Notes: generated from the letters alone by a model not told the origin. DNA of 64,000 nt from Erpetoichthys calabaricus (GCF_900747795.2 NC_041396.2:36958674-37022673); one strand, 5' to 3'; counted from the stretch's first letter, positions 1 to 15,087 are shown. Made by a program: numbers and translations.

Positions 1-492
1 AGACGGTTGTGGTGTGCGCCCTTTTCTACGCGGTAGTGTGCTGGGGAGGCAGCATTAAGAAGAAGGACGCCTCACGCCTGGACAAACTGGTGAGGAAAGC
101 AGGCTCTATTGTAGGCATGGAGCTGAACAGTTTGACATCCGTGGCGGAGCGACGGGCGCTGAGCAGGCTCCTATCAATTATGGAGAATCCACTGCATCCA
201 CTAAACAGTATCATCTCCAGACAGAGGAGCAGCTTCAGCGACAGACTGCTGTCACCGTCCTGCTCCGCTGACAGACTGAGGAGATCGTTCCTCCCCCAAA
301 CTATGCGACTCTTCAATTCCACCCCAGGGTGGAGGGGTGGGGGGGAGGGAGGGTGGGGATTGTAAACGTTAACATTATTCAAAGTTATTATCTGTTTTTA
401 CCTGCATTTTTATTACTCTTTAATTTAATATTGGTTTTTGTATCAGTATGCTGCTGCTGGAGTATGTGAATTTCCCCTTGGGATTAATAAAG
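1..492 (+). mobile_element. L2/CR1-group LINE, 3' end (reverse transcriptase C-terminus and 3'UTR)
   Basis: The reading frame is open from the left edge to 365 and encodes the C-terminal, post-catalytic part of a non-LTR reverse transcriptase (motifs LFYAVVCWGGS, RLDKLVRKAGS, ERRALSRLLSIMENP, RLRRSFLP). A short 3'UTR follows, ending in ccccttgggattaataaag and then the TATC tail. The same protein segment occurs on the minus strand at 42503-42862 and 46654-47403. The element continues left of the window, so its catalytic core is not visible here. The clade call (L2 or Rex1-like within the CR1 group) is from memory of fish LINEs. Confidence 0.85.
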
Positions 493-618
<126 letters not shown>

Positions 619-3605
619 ATTTAGATTAACTGCAGATTCTATGCGGACACACTGGATGGTGTATGTGAGAGGTAGCCTGATGTACTGTAAAAGAGCACAA
701 CAGACAAGGGAAAGGTTTGGGGTTCCACCCCATAAATTATTAACACTGTCTCAAAATCAAGAAGAGCATTGAGTATTCTGAAATGACTGAGTCCAAGATG
801 GGACTGACTGGGGAAAGCAAGTGGCTGCCTTTATAGGCGGTGGGAAGGAAGAGGAGGGTCCAATGACAGAACAGGATGGCGTGGTCTGGAGATGGAGGTA
901 GAACCCGGTTGGGGTTTAAGAGGTCTTTCCTTCTGGTGATCTGCAGAGAAGGAAGAAAAGACATTTGTGCACTTCGTCAACCCCTGATCCGACTTTTTAC
1001 CATTAGTTAAGTCCATTGACTGCCTTTCATGCGCTCACGTGTGTGACTGTACTGACAGCCCTTTCAGGGTTAGTTCCTACCTTTCACAGAATGCTGCTTT
1101 CCCTACAGCCCCATCTTGTGTGAAGGAGATTTGAAAATGTTATGTTATGCCTTTATAGCCTATGGCAGATCTATTAAAAAAATACAATACATCATCTTAT
1201 ATATTCTGAAGAAAGTTTACAGTGTCCTTTATACCTAAGCATAGTTGACATTCCATTTTGGTTTGTTTCTCGCCTTGCACCAGATGATGTCAGGTTAGCT
1301 CATCATGACTTTGAAGTAAAGAGGATGGCAAAATGAATGGAAGGATAGCCTAGATTAAGAAGAGCTTCTACAATCCCCATAGAAAATGGCTTCTTTACAT
1401 AGCCTACAGGTGGACCAAAGCACTTTCTACATCAGTTGCAAAATGCATATTGTTCAGGACACCTACCACAAAAAGTGATCACTTTCTCTTCTGTCCGCTT
1501 CACAGAACAAAGGACGTGCCCTGGGATGGGCTGTAACATCACTTTTGGTGAGTTTTCAGAGGACCCATCTCTTTCTTCCCGGGAGCTATTTAAACAACAA
1601 TAATGCTAGAAGTTGGCACCCATTTGGACCACGCTTACCTAGAGAGCAGAAGTCAGTGAGAGAGGAGCTTCTTTTTGCCAAGAGCATGTTTATGGTATAC
1701 AGGAGAAAATCACCATGGGCACAACATTCAGGATTCAAGCCCAGCTGACTAACCATTGTGTCAATTAAAAGTTTAAATACTTAAACACTGAAAGTTTGAA
1801 CTTAACATTGTGCACCCTACCTGAATTAAACTAATATTTTTTTTTCCCAAATGTAATACATATATATATGTAACTGTACCCTAGGATGGACTGGTACATT
1901 AGGTTGGTTACTTCTTTGAGCCCAGTGCAGCCAGGATAGACTTGACCCTCCTACATTCCTATATATAGGATTAAAAGGACTATAGGAATTGATAGAATTT
2001 TTAAATACTGTAAAAAAATTGCCTTTAAATAATGAGAATTACGAATATTCTAAATTGAAACATTTAGTTAATGCAGTCTGATGGCATCCCTCTAAAAGCT
2101 TCCACTAGGAAGAAATACAGTGTGTTTAATCTAAAGGATAACAGGGAGAAAAACCTGCATTGGTGTCTGACCTGCCTCTTGTGCTGTCTCTGTGCACATC
2201 TTCCTTAGGGTATAAAAATTATACCACCCTTGTTAACACAGTCCCATCTGGAGAGGATGAGCCTATAACTACTGTAGAGGTACACAACAGCAGTGGACCA
2301 TTCAAGATGTTCGCAACATAGGAGAAGCACGGAGAACGTCAAGCTACTGTGGTGCTTTTTTTTTTTTTTTTTTTTTGAAATTTAATTCCTTATTTTAAAA
2401 TTGGCAGTCAAAGGTAAGCTGCATTGTGCTATTTCATTGAGTTATTTTCTCTTCTATTATGTTTGTTATCCTGGTTGTGAATTACCGCACTACTGGATCT
2501 CAAATATATAATTAGCAGCTATGGAGCAGGTTGGCAGCAGATGGGAAATTACTTTTCAATCACGTAGTTTAGGTTTTTATAGTGTTTTTTTCCCTGTTCA
2601 GTTCAATCAGGAATAATGGAGGTTACAAAGCTGTTGCTGTTGTTTGCTTTTAAAGCAGGAAGGTCATTCACTTAGTATGATGAACCATAAATCACATGGA
2701 TGCCTTTTCACTTCCAAACTTACTCTGAGTAAGTCACTTGATACAGTCATAGAAAAGATACACAAACAACTGAAACGTGTAGAAGTCTTTCGGTAAAGCT
2801 GTATATCGTATAAACTGTTCAAGAATCACATCCTTTGCTCAAAATTGTTCACTGAATTTTCCCATTTTCAAGAACACTAGTGATAACAAATGCTCAATTT
2901 GCAGTGAAACTTTGAGTTTCACTTTTCAAGACATTTTGCAGAACAAGATGCGTTTGTCACAAGCAAAATCAGCACCAATAGCACATTGATTTTCTTCTGA
3001 TCTGCAACACTTTTCCACATGCAGAAGCATAGCAAAGTTTATTATGGTGCAGAATGCACAAATTGGGACTACCTGGACAGCAAATACCTGTAAGCACATG
3101 GCCGCTGCTAAACTCCATTGCCAGGGGCTGTGGATACCAGCGGTTGGCTCATGGGAAAATGAGGGAAGATGGTGTTAACACATGTTGTTACCTCTGCCCC
3201 TAAATGGGTTATATGAGACAGGAAGGAAGTGTGATGACATTGCATGAAGACACACTGAAGGAGCTGTCAAACTTCAGAGTGATAACTGAAGGACAGCCAT
3301 TTATCAGGCACAAGCAAAGACAGAGTGGTTTTGGGTGGGGAATAGCCCTTAAATGAAGTTTTGAATTAGTGAATTTTAAATTTTGCAATTGTGAAATCAC
3401 ATGCAAAGAGAATTTTATGGGCAATTTCACAATTGCGAAATACAACTCTGCTATTTCACTCATCATTACCTTTCCCAAAGTTCATCAAGTGTGATGTTAA
3501 AAAAAGAAATAAAACCAAACTTTGGATTTCAGTGAGATAAAGCCATAAAGCCAGACCACTAGATTCAAAAAAGTAAATGTTATTGAATTAAGACATCTAT
3601 CTATC
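619..3605. other. Intergenic stretch, no gene recognised
   Basis: No reading frame with a recognisable domain. A run of 21 T lies at 2356-2376 and could be an antisense poly(A) tail, but no retroposon body could be named beside it. A TATAAAGG motif on the minus strand near 830 lies in GC-richer sequence that could be an eroded LTR; this is not supported further. Confidence 0.5.
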
Positions 3606-4822
<1,217 letters not shown>

Positions 4823-4824
4823 TT

Positions 4825-5236
4825 GTGACTACCAAGGAGCACGGCAGCTCCTCAACACCCAACACAACATATATACGAGGCACCAGTGCAGAAACATACA
4901 CATTTATTTATAAGGGGGAATGCTTTTCCTTCATTCCACCTACAGCACCAAGCACAGTACAATAAGCACATAATGCATTTTGGCTGTGTAGCTGACATTT
5001 TAACTGTCTCATACAACAAAGCAATCACATTTTCATGGAACTGAATTCATTAAAGTACAGCTTTTTTGGTGGGGTTGAATTCTTGTTCTGTTAGGTTTTG
5101 TTTATTCTGTGTTTTCTCATTTAATGTTTTGGAGTTTTTATTTCTCAAGACTGATTTTGAAGTTACTTGTGTACGTTTTGCAAATTTCATCTGCTTGATT
5201 GTACACAATATTACTTTCTTGAAATAAAATTAAATA
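4825..5236 (+). repeat. 411-bp repeat, copy 1 (TATC-linked)
   Basis: Nearly identical to 10201-10610, starting gtgactaccaaggagcacgg and ending near a gaaataaaattaa polyadenylation-like motif. Both copies are preceded directly by a TATC array; only the second copy also has one after it. No protein or RNA gene is recognised inside. It could be a LINE 3' transduction or an unclassified short retroposon. Confidence 0.8.
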
Positions 5237-6312
5237 ATTAAAAAAATGACATTTTAAGGGGAAAAGATCAAGTTATTTATCAAAAATTTGACTTCTTCAA
5301 AGAAATTCACTTTAAGCAACTACAGCCCCACATGGACTGGCAGCCTACACAGGTTTTTCGGCTACATAACAAGTGATTGATTTCCTTCAGAGTAACAAGA
5401 AAAGGCTGATAGGCAGAGGATCTCGGTGATGTTATAGGGGAAAGACCAGCTATCACTTCTATATGAATTTTCACTCTGAAATCGACAAGATAACATGCAG
5501 GTATTGAGAATGAGAGTGTCCTGTCAATAGATGGCCACATATTCCAGCAATAATCCTGTATACATTACAAAATTAAGCCTCTACTCTTTTTACTGGGATA
5601 AAATATATCTTTTGATAAAAAAGAAGAGATGGTAGTTCTGAAGATGGCAAACTACATCCCACCACAGTAGCTTGAGCCATTCTTACTGTCATTCATATGA
5701 ATGTGTGACCTATTACAAGTTAGAATAACATGTGAGGGTTCTTTGAAAAGAAGCTGGTAGGCTGAGGATTTCAGAAGTCTGCCTGTCACGTTGGTATAAA
5801 CGCAGGTGATCGAATAGGAAACAAACAAACAGTGCCTGTGAGCTGTGCTGCTGACATTTGAACAGGCATATACAATAGAGTCATGACATTTTAATAGAAC
5901 AGAACATTAGCTTTATTGTAAGTGTACTGTATACTGGCATTCCAAAATGAATAGGATGGAGCTGACAGAGTTAGGCAGGTTTGAGGTATCCTGTAAACAG
6001 TTTCCAATTATTTATTTAGCCCATCTTTTACACAAAGTTCAGCTGAGCTGCTGATGTGGAGCTGCCTCTTTAAGTAAGATGGTGACTGTGGCATCACCCG
6101 CTGGCGTATTGACAAACAAGCTGAACAATTACAGCTGTGTCTTCAGCAATGAACTCGATGAAGGAAGTGTTCAGTGATGTAACTAACACACAATATTAAA
6201 GAACACAGTAATATACATTAAATATAATGAAAAATTAGCAAATGTAAAATAAAAATATGAAAAGTAATGCTAGAACTCTCAAGTGAGTCAACTCTTTGAA
6301 TGCATACTTCAT
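5237..6312. other. Intergenic, nothing recognised
   Basis: AT-rich sequence without a supportable reading frame or repeat boundary. Confidence 0.5.
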
Positions 6313-6360
6313 TTTATTATTATTATTATTATTGTTTGTTTGTTTGTTTATTTGTTTGTG
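6313..6360. repeat. (ATT)n / (TGTT)n microsatellite
   Basis: Simple repeat that also forms the insertion site of the following V-SINE. tttgtttgtttg is found on both sides of the SINE. Confidence 0.85.
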
Positions 6361-6696
6361 GGCGGCACGGTGGCGCAGTGGGTAGCACTGCTGCCTCACA
6401 GTTGGGAGACCTAGGGACATGGGTTCGCTTCCCGGGTCCTCCCTGCGTGGAGTTTGCATGTTCTCCCCGTGTCTCCATGGGTTTCCTCTGGGCGCTCCGG
6501 TTTCCTCCCACAGTCCAAAGACATGCAGGTTAGGTGGATTGGCGATTCTAAAATAGGCCCTAGTGTGTGTTTGTGTGTGTCCTGCGATGGGTTGGCACCC
6601 TGCCCGGGATTGGTTCGTGCCCTGTGTTGGCTGGGATTGGCTCCAGCAGACCCCCGTGACCCTGTGTTTGGATTCAGCGGGGTTGGAAAATGGATG
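6361..6696 (+). mobile_element. V-SINE-type tRNA-derived SINE
   Basis: The head ggcggcacggtggcgcagtg carries a tRNA A box and gggttcgcttcccgg a B box. The conserved central segment reads tttgcatgttctccccgtgt then tccggtttcctcccacagtc. The 3' end is ggttggaaaatggatg. The strongly conserved centre matches what I recall of the V-SINE superfamily. Flanking tttgtttgtttg repeats look like a target-site duplication in simple sequence. Confidence 0.88.
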
Positions 6697-7978
6697 TTTG
6701 TTTGTTTGTTTTTCATGTGCTTTAAAATGTAACTTTCCATTAACTTCTGTGATCTAAAATTTTCACAATGCCATGACACTTTGGGGCTCCAGCTATCTGT
6801 CATGATGGGTCTGCTCAAGGAAACTGTTTTGTGATGTTACAATGGACATCTTCCTTGAAAGAGTCATGAGGTTGAAACAACATTTTGGTTTGTGAACTTG
6901 TACATTCATGCCTTTTTCTACTGTAATATCTTTATCAATATTAAAATGAGGTCATCCCAAAAGAGTTTTCAATGGGCTTTGATTGTGGGCACCACCAGTT
7001 TCCACTTGTTTCATTTGGCCATAGCTGCACTGTTTATAACAATGCCTGTTTCTGGTCACATGATCAACCATGTGGTGTCACATGACATTATCACAGGCAC
7101 TCTATTTACGATGGCAACACAGTAGCAATGCTATCCTATCTTTTGTATATAGAGTATCTTAGAACATTAGCTTTCGTAAAAGGCTCCCTGATTACATCGT
7201 TGGCTCTGACTTAGCACTTTGTTTCTTGACTTTAGATTTTTGGATTATATTTTTGGTTTTATTCACTAGCATTTTTGACCTCTGCTATTCAACCTTTTTT
7301 TCCTGTCCATGACCAAGTCTCTGTCTTTTTCCTTTAACCTCCTTTGGGTTGGAGCGTTACTTAGGCTGTAAAAACAGTTCTAAAAGTGTTAGTCCTAAAC
7401 ATCACTCGGGCAACTGTATAGACGTGTCCCGTGTAAGCATTAGTCTCTGGGATTAGTCAGACAAGAAGTATATGAAGCTTACTTCCCTTCAAAATCGGAA
7501 GATTTCCAGAACCGCTATCAGCTCAGAACTGGCAGACACCACTGGAACCCGCACCCTTGCGGACCTGGTCTGTATTAAGCGGGTTAGAAACTGACATGAC
7601 GTGACTCATAAAAATACACTTTCGACACTCAGAAGTCTGCTTACTAAATTAAAATGGGAAAGCTGCCTCTCCTCATTTTAAATGGGTTCTACAAGCTTGA
7701 ACAGATGTCAGTTCCATACCAGATGATCACTAAGCATTATAAAAACCTGCCATATGTCCATATGCCAATTAAAATTTAATTTATTGCTAGATATATTGAT
7801 TATACTTGCTTAATAAAAATACAAAGCAGGCACTCTTCTGATCAGTTTATTCCTTAAAATTTTGCTCATTAAATTAAAAAACTTCATAAAACTGACCATG
7901 TGATACTAATGAGGTCTTTTTCTTTGTAATTGAACACAGCTTCTCATTTCCAGACAATTCTTGGCAGAGGAAGTCTTC
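6697..7978. other. Intergenic sequence upstream of receptor gene 1
   Basis: No repeat or coding sequence recognised. The conserved TATA/first-exon block found upstream of genes 2 and 3 is not present here. A possible splice acceptor (ttctcatttccag) ends at 7953, 25 nt before the ATG. Confidence 0.5.
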
Positions 7979-8935
7979 ATGGACACCAGGGCAATTGTCA
8001 AGGCTACAGGTTTCCTTGTGCTAACGGTCATCAGCATCCCATCCAATCTGTTTATCTGCTGCGCTTTCCTGCACACTCGGCTCACTGAGGCCAAGCTTAC
8101 GCCAGCAGACATCATCCTGTGCCACCTGGCTTTTGCCAACTTGATGTCAGCTGTTACCCGCAGCTTCCCGCAGATGCTGACGGCGTTTGGCTGCCAGAAC
8201 TTATTTGATGATTTCGGCTGTAAACTGTTTGTCTACGGCTTCCGTGTTTTCCGTGGCCTTTCGATAAAGCTGACTTGTTTACTGAGCACCTACCAAGCTG
8301 TGCTCGTCTCACCTGCCACATCCAAGCTTGACTCACTAAAACTTTACATTCCGAAGTACCTGTGGCACATATTTATTAGCCTCTATGTATTTTGCTTCAT
8401 AACCAGCGTCCATCCAATTCTTTACTCCTCATCAAAACCCTTCAATAACACAATTCCTCCTTTCAGTTTTAATCATGAGTTTTGTTATGTCATATATCCA
8501 GATTATACTGCCTTTATTTCTATTGGCTTGTCTCATTTTTTCAAGGACTTTGCCTTCATAGCAACAATGGCAGGCATGAGCGGTTATATCCTGATTCTTC
8601 TCTACCGGCATGGTAAAAAAGTGAAGAGCCTCCGAAGCTCAGACCATGGAAACTCAGGATCAAGGGCAGAGAGTAAGGCCTCCCGTGCAGTGGTCACTTT
8701 GGTTATCCTTTACACTGTCTTCTTTGGGGTGGACAATGCCATTTGGCTCTATTCCTTGACCATTGTTAGAGTGGCACCCCTTATTTCTGACATTCGAGTT
8801 TTCTTTTCCATTCTCTACACATCTGTGTGTCCAGTTGTGGTCATCGTCACCAACCCCAAAGTGAAGGCAAAGCTGAAAACAAGCAGGCTTAAGAGGCTCC
8901 CACCCTCCACAGATACCAGCTCTTCTAGTTTATAG
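7979..8935 (+). CDS. V1R/ORA-type chemoreceptor 1 (class A-like GPCR), intact
   Basis: Encodes 318 residues in one exon. It is predicted to be a seven-transmembrane receptor of the vomeronasal type 1 / ORA family, which binds small odorants or pheromones on sensory neurons and signals through G proteins. Seen directly: TM1 with PSNLFICCAF, TM2 with CHLAFANL, a TM3-side cysteine in DDFGCK, TM3 with KLTCLLSTYQAVLV, a loop-2 sequon (FNNTIPP) and second cysteine (EFCYVIYP), a basic loop 3 (YRHGKKVKSLRSS), the family-typical TM6 FFGVDNAIWLYS, and TM7 with SVCPVVVIVTNPK. The start is the ATG at 7979 because MDTRAI aligns with genes 2 and 3; an in-frame TTG 18 nt earlier is not a likely start. AATAAA occurs at 8961. 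The ligand and the exact ORA/V1R subfamily cannot be told from this sequence alone. Confidence 0.93.
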   Translation: MDTRAIVKATGFLVLTVISIPSNLFICCAFLHTRLTEAKLTPADIILCHLAFANLMSAVTRSFPQMLTAFGCQNLFDDFGCKLFVYGFRVFRGLSIKLTCLLSTYQAVLVSPATSKLDSLKLYIPKYLWHIFISLYVFCFITSVHPILYSSSKPFNNTIPPFSFNHEFCYVIYPDYTAFISIGLSHFFKDFAFIATMAGMSGYILILLYRHGKKVKSLRSSDHGNSGSRAESKASRAVVTLVILYTVFFGVDNAIWLYSLTIVRVAPLISDIRVFFSILYTSVCPVVVIVTNPKVKAKLKTSRLKRLPPSTDTSSSSL

Positions 8936-10199
<1,264 letters not shown>

Positions 10200-10200
10200 T

Positions 10201-10610
10201 GTGACTACCAAGGAGCACGGCAGCTCCTCAACACCCAACACAACAGATATACTAGGCACCAGTGCAGAAACATACACATTTATTTATAAGGGGGAAATGC
10301 TTTTCCTTCATTCCACCTACAGCACCAAGCACAGTACAATAAGCACATAATGCATGTTGGCTGTGTAGCTGACATTTTAACTGTCTCATGCAACAGAGCA
10401 ATCACATTTTCATGGAACTGAATTCATTAAAGTACAGCTTTTTTGGTGGGGTTGAATTCTTGTTATGTTAGGTTTTGTTTATTCTGTGTTTTCTCATTTA
10501 ATGTTTTGGAGTTTTTATTTCTCAAGACTGATTTTGAAGTTACTTGTGTACGTTTTGCAAATTTCATCTGCTTGATTGTACACAATATTGCTTTCTTGAA
10601 ATAAAATTAA
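10201..10610 (+). repeat. 411-bp repeat, copy 2, flanked on both sides by TATC arrays
   Basis: Matches 4825-5236 almost base for base. Here the 3' end (gaaataaaattaa) runs straight into a new TATC array, as if a LINE reverse transcriptase had added its usual tail to this sequence. Confidence 0.85.

Positions 10611-10706
<96 letters not shown>
10611..10706 (+). repeat. (TATC)n array
   Basis: About 24 units at the 3' end of the second 411-bp repeat. Confidence 0.95.
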
Positions 10707-10710
10707 AGAA

Positions 10711-11190
10711 AAAGATTGGAGTGGAGGATGCAATTATCTTTCTGCACCACAAGGCTTATTCCCATCTGGACAAAGATGGCAGCACTATGAAGATTATATT
10801 TTTGCATTTCTCCAGTGCATTCAATACCATCCAGCCATTCCTGTTGAGAGGTAATCTGCAAGTCGATGAGCCTATGGAATCCTGGGTAATGGACAATATG
10901 TCTACCAGACTGCAGCTTGTGAGGCTTAAGGTCTGTATCTCTGATATGGATGTAAGCAGCATTGGAGAACCATAAGGCCCAGTCCTTTCACCTTTTTCTG
11001 TTAACCCTGTACATCTTGGACTATCAATGTAACACCAAGTTATGCCAGTTACAGATATTCTCAGGTGATTCTGCACTCATCAGGCTTATTGAGACAGAGG
11101 TAGGGGGTCAGGTGGTGAACTTTGAGAAACAAAGGGAATTGTCTGCAACTCAACATTTGAAAACCAAGGCAGATTGCAGACTGTAAATTG
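10711..11190 (+). mobile_element. Decayed L2/CR1-group LINE fragment (reverse transcriptase N-terminal half)
   Basis: Encodes GVEDAIIFLHHKAYSHLD and FSSAFNTIQPFLLR, the palm-domain motif that in active L2-like elements reads FDFSSAFNTIQP. Several stop codons and frame changes follow. It lies directly after a TATC array but is a different, older insertion. Confidence 0.75.
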
Positions 11191-12090
11191 ACCAAGTACA
11201 GGCATGTGCCTTGGTGCTCAGTACAAGATTGGTTCCCTTGGCACACCAATACTGTCTGGTTGTGCATCACTAAACCCTGCACTGGTTTAGAAATTGGATA
11301 GATGGATTTTTTTACATAGTGTGACCCCTTAGCGGCAAAGATGTTAAACTTTAAACTTGTGGTTGCAGACTCAGTCCTGGTGCCACCCCCCTAATATGAA
11401 TGCTGGTTTTTGATCCAACCATTTTCACAATCAGTGAGTCTTTTTTACCTTTAAATGATCTCATTTTTTAATTTTCTGCCTTTGTCCTTCTCATTTTGCA
11501 CTCTGAAATGTATAGCAACGTGAGATTTACATTTGTAAGAAAATGTGTTTTTTGCTGTACCTCTCAATGTTTAATTCTGTTTTGTCGCTTTGATTTTCTC
11601 TGTAAATAATTAGTACAGCCAGTTTGAAATTTCTGGACTGATACCAAAAAACAAACTGGGAAGTGATAGCTTGCATTAATTAAGGTTGGAGCTGGCTGGG
11701 GCCTCCTGAACTGAACTCGAGGAGCACTGCTGTGACCCATAAGGAGGTTTGTGCAATTCCCACCAGTCACTCACAGTATAACTTGTACATAATAAGAAAT
11801 GTTGAGATCATTGTTCTATTCTTAATTTTTCCTAGATTATGTTCATTCTGAAGATAGAATGGCCTAACGCTTGAGGTGCTAGAGTATAAAGTCAATGATT
11901 TCTTGTTCAGACTCTCACCTCATATTCATTGTCTGGTCATGAGTGAGTCAAACTACAAATGCTCCAAATGTAGAAAAAATGAGAATAGCAAAACAAAAAT
12001 CATGTCTTCTCATATATTATACTCCAGGGGTCACATGGTATGTCTATCATGTGCCTGCTTTACTTTTTAATGCTTTGTTTCTGACTTGCC
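11191..12090. other. Intergenic; possible hAT-like short element not resolved
   Basis: Between about 11370 and 11730 the two ends (actcagtcctggtgccaccc and gaactcgaggagcactgct) look loosely like hAT termini, but I could not match inverted repeats or a target duplication. Confidence 0.35.
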
Positions 12091-13815
12091 TAAACAGACA
12101 AGATCTTAGTTAGAAGAGGTCTGCACAAGCGGTCTTCTTCTTTGATCAGGTTATGGATGTGTGGAGTCATGGGATAAAACAGTGGTCCCCAACCTTTTTG
12201 ACAGCAAGGACCACTTTATTAGATGCAAATTTTTCCACGGACCGGTCTTTTGGTTGGGGGGGGGCAGTTTTATACACAATTTACATAACATTTCTATTAT
12301 TATTAAAGTTATTAAGCAGTTCGCATACGTTTGCAATCTTAGATTTTTCTTCTTTTTTTGGATATAACAAAGACATATGCTTTGTATTTGCCATTCCAAC
12401 AGATTGCACATCACAAACATTAACACTGCAATCTTTTTTTCGTGTCTGCCGTTTCTATATGTGGGTGACAATGAGTTAAATTCCAATGGATGTTTTTCAA
12501 ATGTTGACAAGCAATAAGCAAAAGGAATCAATGAAAACCACAGACAACAAAAACAGCAAAAAAAAAAAAAAAAACAGTACGAGGAAAGTTCGAAGAAAGA
12601 GATTTTTTTACAATGTTTCTGTTTGGGGATCGTTGTGCAAACGTGCACATCTGAGCTGCGACCACAGATCTAACTGCTCTGTGGATGATTCGTTCAAGCA
12701 TTTCAAGGTCACTTCGTTGTAATGAAAGCATCTGTTGAATGTACTTCGTAGTAACGCGATTTCTATAGACTCATGTCATATGGGGAAACTGTCGGGACCA
12801 TAAAAATACTTTGTTTTAATACTCTCTCACCTCGGTCTCTCTCCTCTCTCTGCGCCGCTGCAAAGCCCCGCCCGCCAAGCGTTCTGAAAAGACTGAGTGA
12901 GTCGCCGTTGCTGGCAGTTCTCTCGCGGCCCGGCTGTCAGACGGCTGCGGACCGGTAGTGGGCCGCGGACCGGGGGTTGGGGACCCCTGGGATAAAAGAC
13001 CAATCCCCCCGGTGCAGGCTTTTTGCTGATGACATTGTGTTGTCTAGAAGCAGAAAAGAGGAGTGGAGAGGAAGTTGGAAGAGTAGAGAAGAGCTTTGGA
13101 AGATGGAGGAAGGAAGATAAATAGGAAGAAGATAGATTATATGAGGTAAAATGGTGATCGGGATTCTGGAGTTACCCTGCAGAGAGAGCTATTAAAAAGA
13201 GTGGATACGTTTAAATATGTAGGGTCAGTGGTAGCCCAAAATGGATAACTAGATTCAGACATAACCCTTAGTGTGCAGTGTGGATGGAACAATTGGAAGA
13301 AGGTATCAGGAGTATTGTGTGATCAAAGAATTAAGGCAAAGGTTAAAGGTCAGGTTTTTAAGACCAGCATTGATGTAATGAGCTGAGACGTACTGTAGGC
13401 AGTAAAGGAACTGCAGAAGAAGAAGTTGGATTTGGAAGAAATGAGAATGTTGAGATAAATGTGTGGAGTTACAGAAAGGGACAGAATAAGAAATGAGACA
13501 ATCAGAGGTATAACAAAAGTGGAAGCAATAACTAAGAAAATAACAGGAAAGTAGGTCAAAGAGGTATGGACATATAATGAGTAGAGCCAATGAATATGTC
13601 GACAAAAGAGTGATGGTAATGGAAGTACAGGGAATGAGAAAGCGAGGAAGGCCAAAGCGGAGTGGATGGATAAAGTAAATGAAGATTTGAATGAAAAAGG
13701 CTTGACTGGTGAGAAAACGCAGGACCGAGCAGTTTGGTGAAGATTGATTAAGCACATTGATCCCACATAGAAGTGGAAAAAGATGAAGTTGAAGAAGATG
13801 AAGAAGAAGAAGACA
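12091..13815 (+). mobile_element. RTE-type LINE fragment, split by a hAT element
   Basis: Removing the hAT insertion at 12180-12997 (element plus one target copy) restores a frame reading VMDVWSHGIK then LFADDIVL, the catalytic Y/F-ADD box of the reverse transcriptase. Further on are VDTFKYVGSV, QCGWNNWKKVSGVLCDQRI and, near the end, DRAVW. The 3' end is a gaagaagaag repeat, as in RTE elements. Other frame changes and stops show it is dead. The 5' part of the protein (endonuclease) is absent. Confidence 0.85.
12180..12989. mobile_element. Non-autonomous hAT DNA transposon, 810 bp
   Basis: Ends are cagtggtccccaacc and ggttggggacccctg (inverted, one mismatch over 15). A perfect 8-bp duplication, ggataaaa, lies at 12172-12179 and 12990-12997. 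The 3' subterminal region is GC-rich with repeated ggaccgg/gcggacc motifs. The inside has no transposase frame. It sits inside the reverse transcriptase region of an RTE LINE. Confidence 0.95.
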
Positions 13816-15087
13816 TTTCTGGCTCATCTGTACCTGTATTCAGACATTGATTTGAACTGCTATTTGCTTTAAAGTGTGTCACGCCAAACTGAAGCTTTGT
13901 GACTTAGGGTCTTCCTGTGGACAACATCGCACGGAGACACTGTCTGTGAGCATCTGGTCAGTGTGCTGCAACTAAAGAATGATATGATCCTTGTAGTTCA
14001 AGCCTCACATTAATTGTGAGTCATTCAGGTGCTGGTCACTGCAGGAGACAGTTGACCAGAAGTGGTCTTGACACAGCGAGACATGCTGAGCCTGCTCTTT
14101 TCTCCTGCTCATTCTTCTTCTCCAATTTTTTTCCTGTACACATGTGCTGGATTCAGCAAGGCACTTCATAAATGAACTAAGCCACTTTAGAGATTGCACT
14201 GCAAATTTAGGCTGATGGTTCATTAAAAGCTGAGTATGTTACTTTGACTGTACTTTGGATGGAAAGAAACTGTTGCTAATAGTGTGCACAAAACTAATCT
14301 GTGTAAAAACTTGTGAATTTTTGTTGCTTTTATCATACTGTTGTATACAGTATATACTGTACAGTGTAAGATGCAAGGTATACCAAAAGATGTGCTTACT
14401 TTGTAATCAAACACACAATACTAAGGGATTAACACCGTAAGAATGCAACCAAAAACCAAAAGTGATAAGTAAATCAAATGGTATGACTAGCCTGTCAATC
14501 TCAACTCTAAACCTGGCCCACCTCTAAAGTAAAGCACGCTCGCTATTCATCTCCCATCATGCTCACTCTGTGTCTCTCTTGACCCTGGCCTTTCTCCATC
14601 TAAAGAGTAAGTTTCTCTCCTTTCCTCATTCTAACTTGGGCATTTCTTGGAGCAACACCAGGTCAGCACTCCCTCTAGTGACCACTGGAATCTCTATACT
14701 GTATCTCCGAACCCTACACAGTCTTCGAAGGGTTAGGGGCCTTGTGTATAAAACCTTGCTTTGATTCTATACTAAAACTCTGCTTACGCTAGAAAGGCAA
14801 AAATGGTGTACATGCAAAAAATATAACACTTTAAAAAACACCCTTTTCAGATATTCCTGACCTAATCACCATATAAGCCTGGTCACGTTCCTGAGTTTCA
14901 CACTACGAGAGAACACAGAAAAGGAAACTTCAATGAATGTGAATTTGAGGTGTTAGTGGTATTTGGTGGAGTTTAAGGAGTGGCCCATGGGTCTGCTTCA
15001 TGGTATGCACTATGTTACTAAAATAAGACTATTTTATCCTCAGTCTTTAAGGCCACAACTGGTGTAAATATGTTCATTAATGAATTG
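13816..15087. other. Intergenic, nothing recognised
   Basis: No coding or repeat structure I can name. Confidence 0.5.

Noticed and set aside
6411-6818. Frames over V-SINE copies (for example [13 protein letters not shown]-type peptides, repeated at every SINE)
   Set aside because: The same peptide appears wherever a V-SINE lies, in either sense; it is repeat sequence without a gene.
7961-7978. TTG-initiated six-residue extension of receptor 1
   Set aside because: A TTG start is not expected in a vertebrate gene, and the ATG at 7979 matches the paralogues.
13306-13827. 173-codon minus-strand frame, rich in Leu/Phe/Ser and membrane-like
   Set aside because: It is the antisense of the RTE LINE, whose sense strand encodes recognisable reverse transcriptase motifs.
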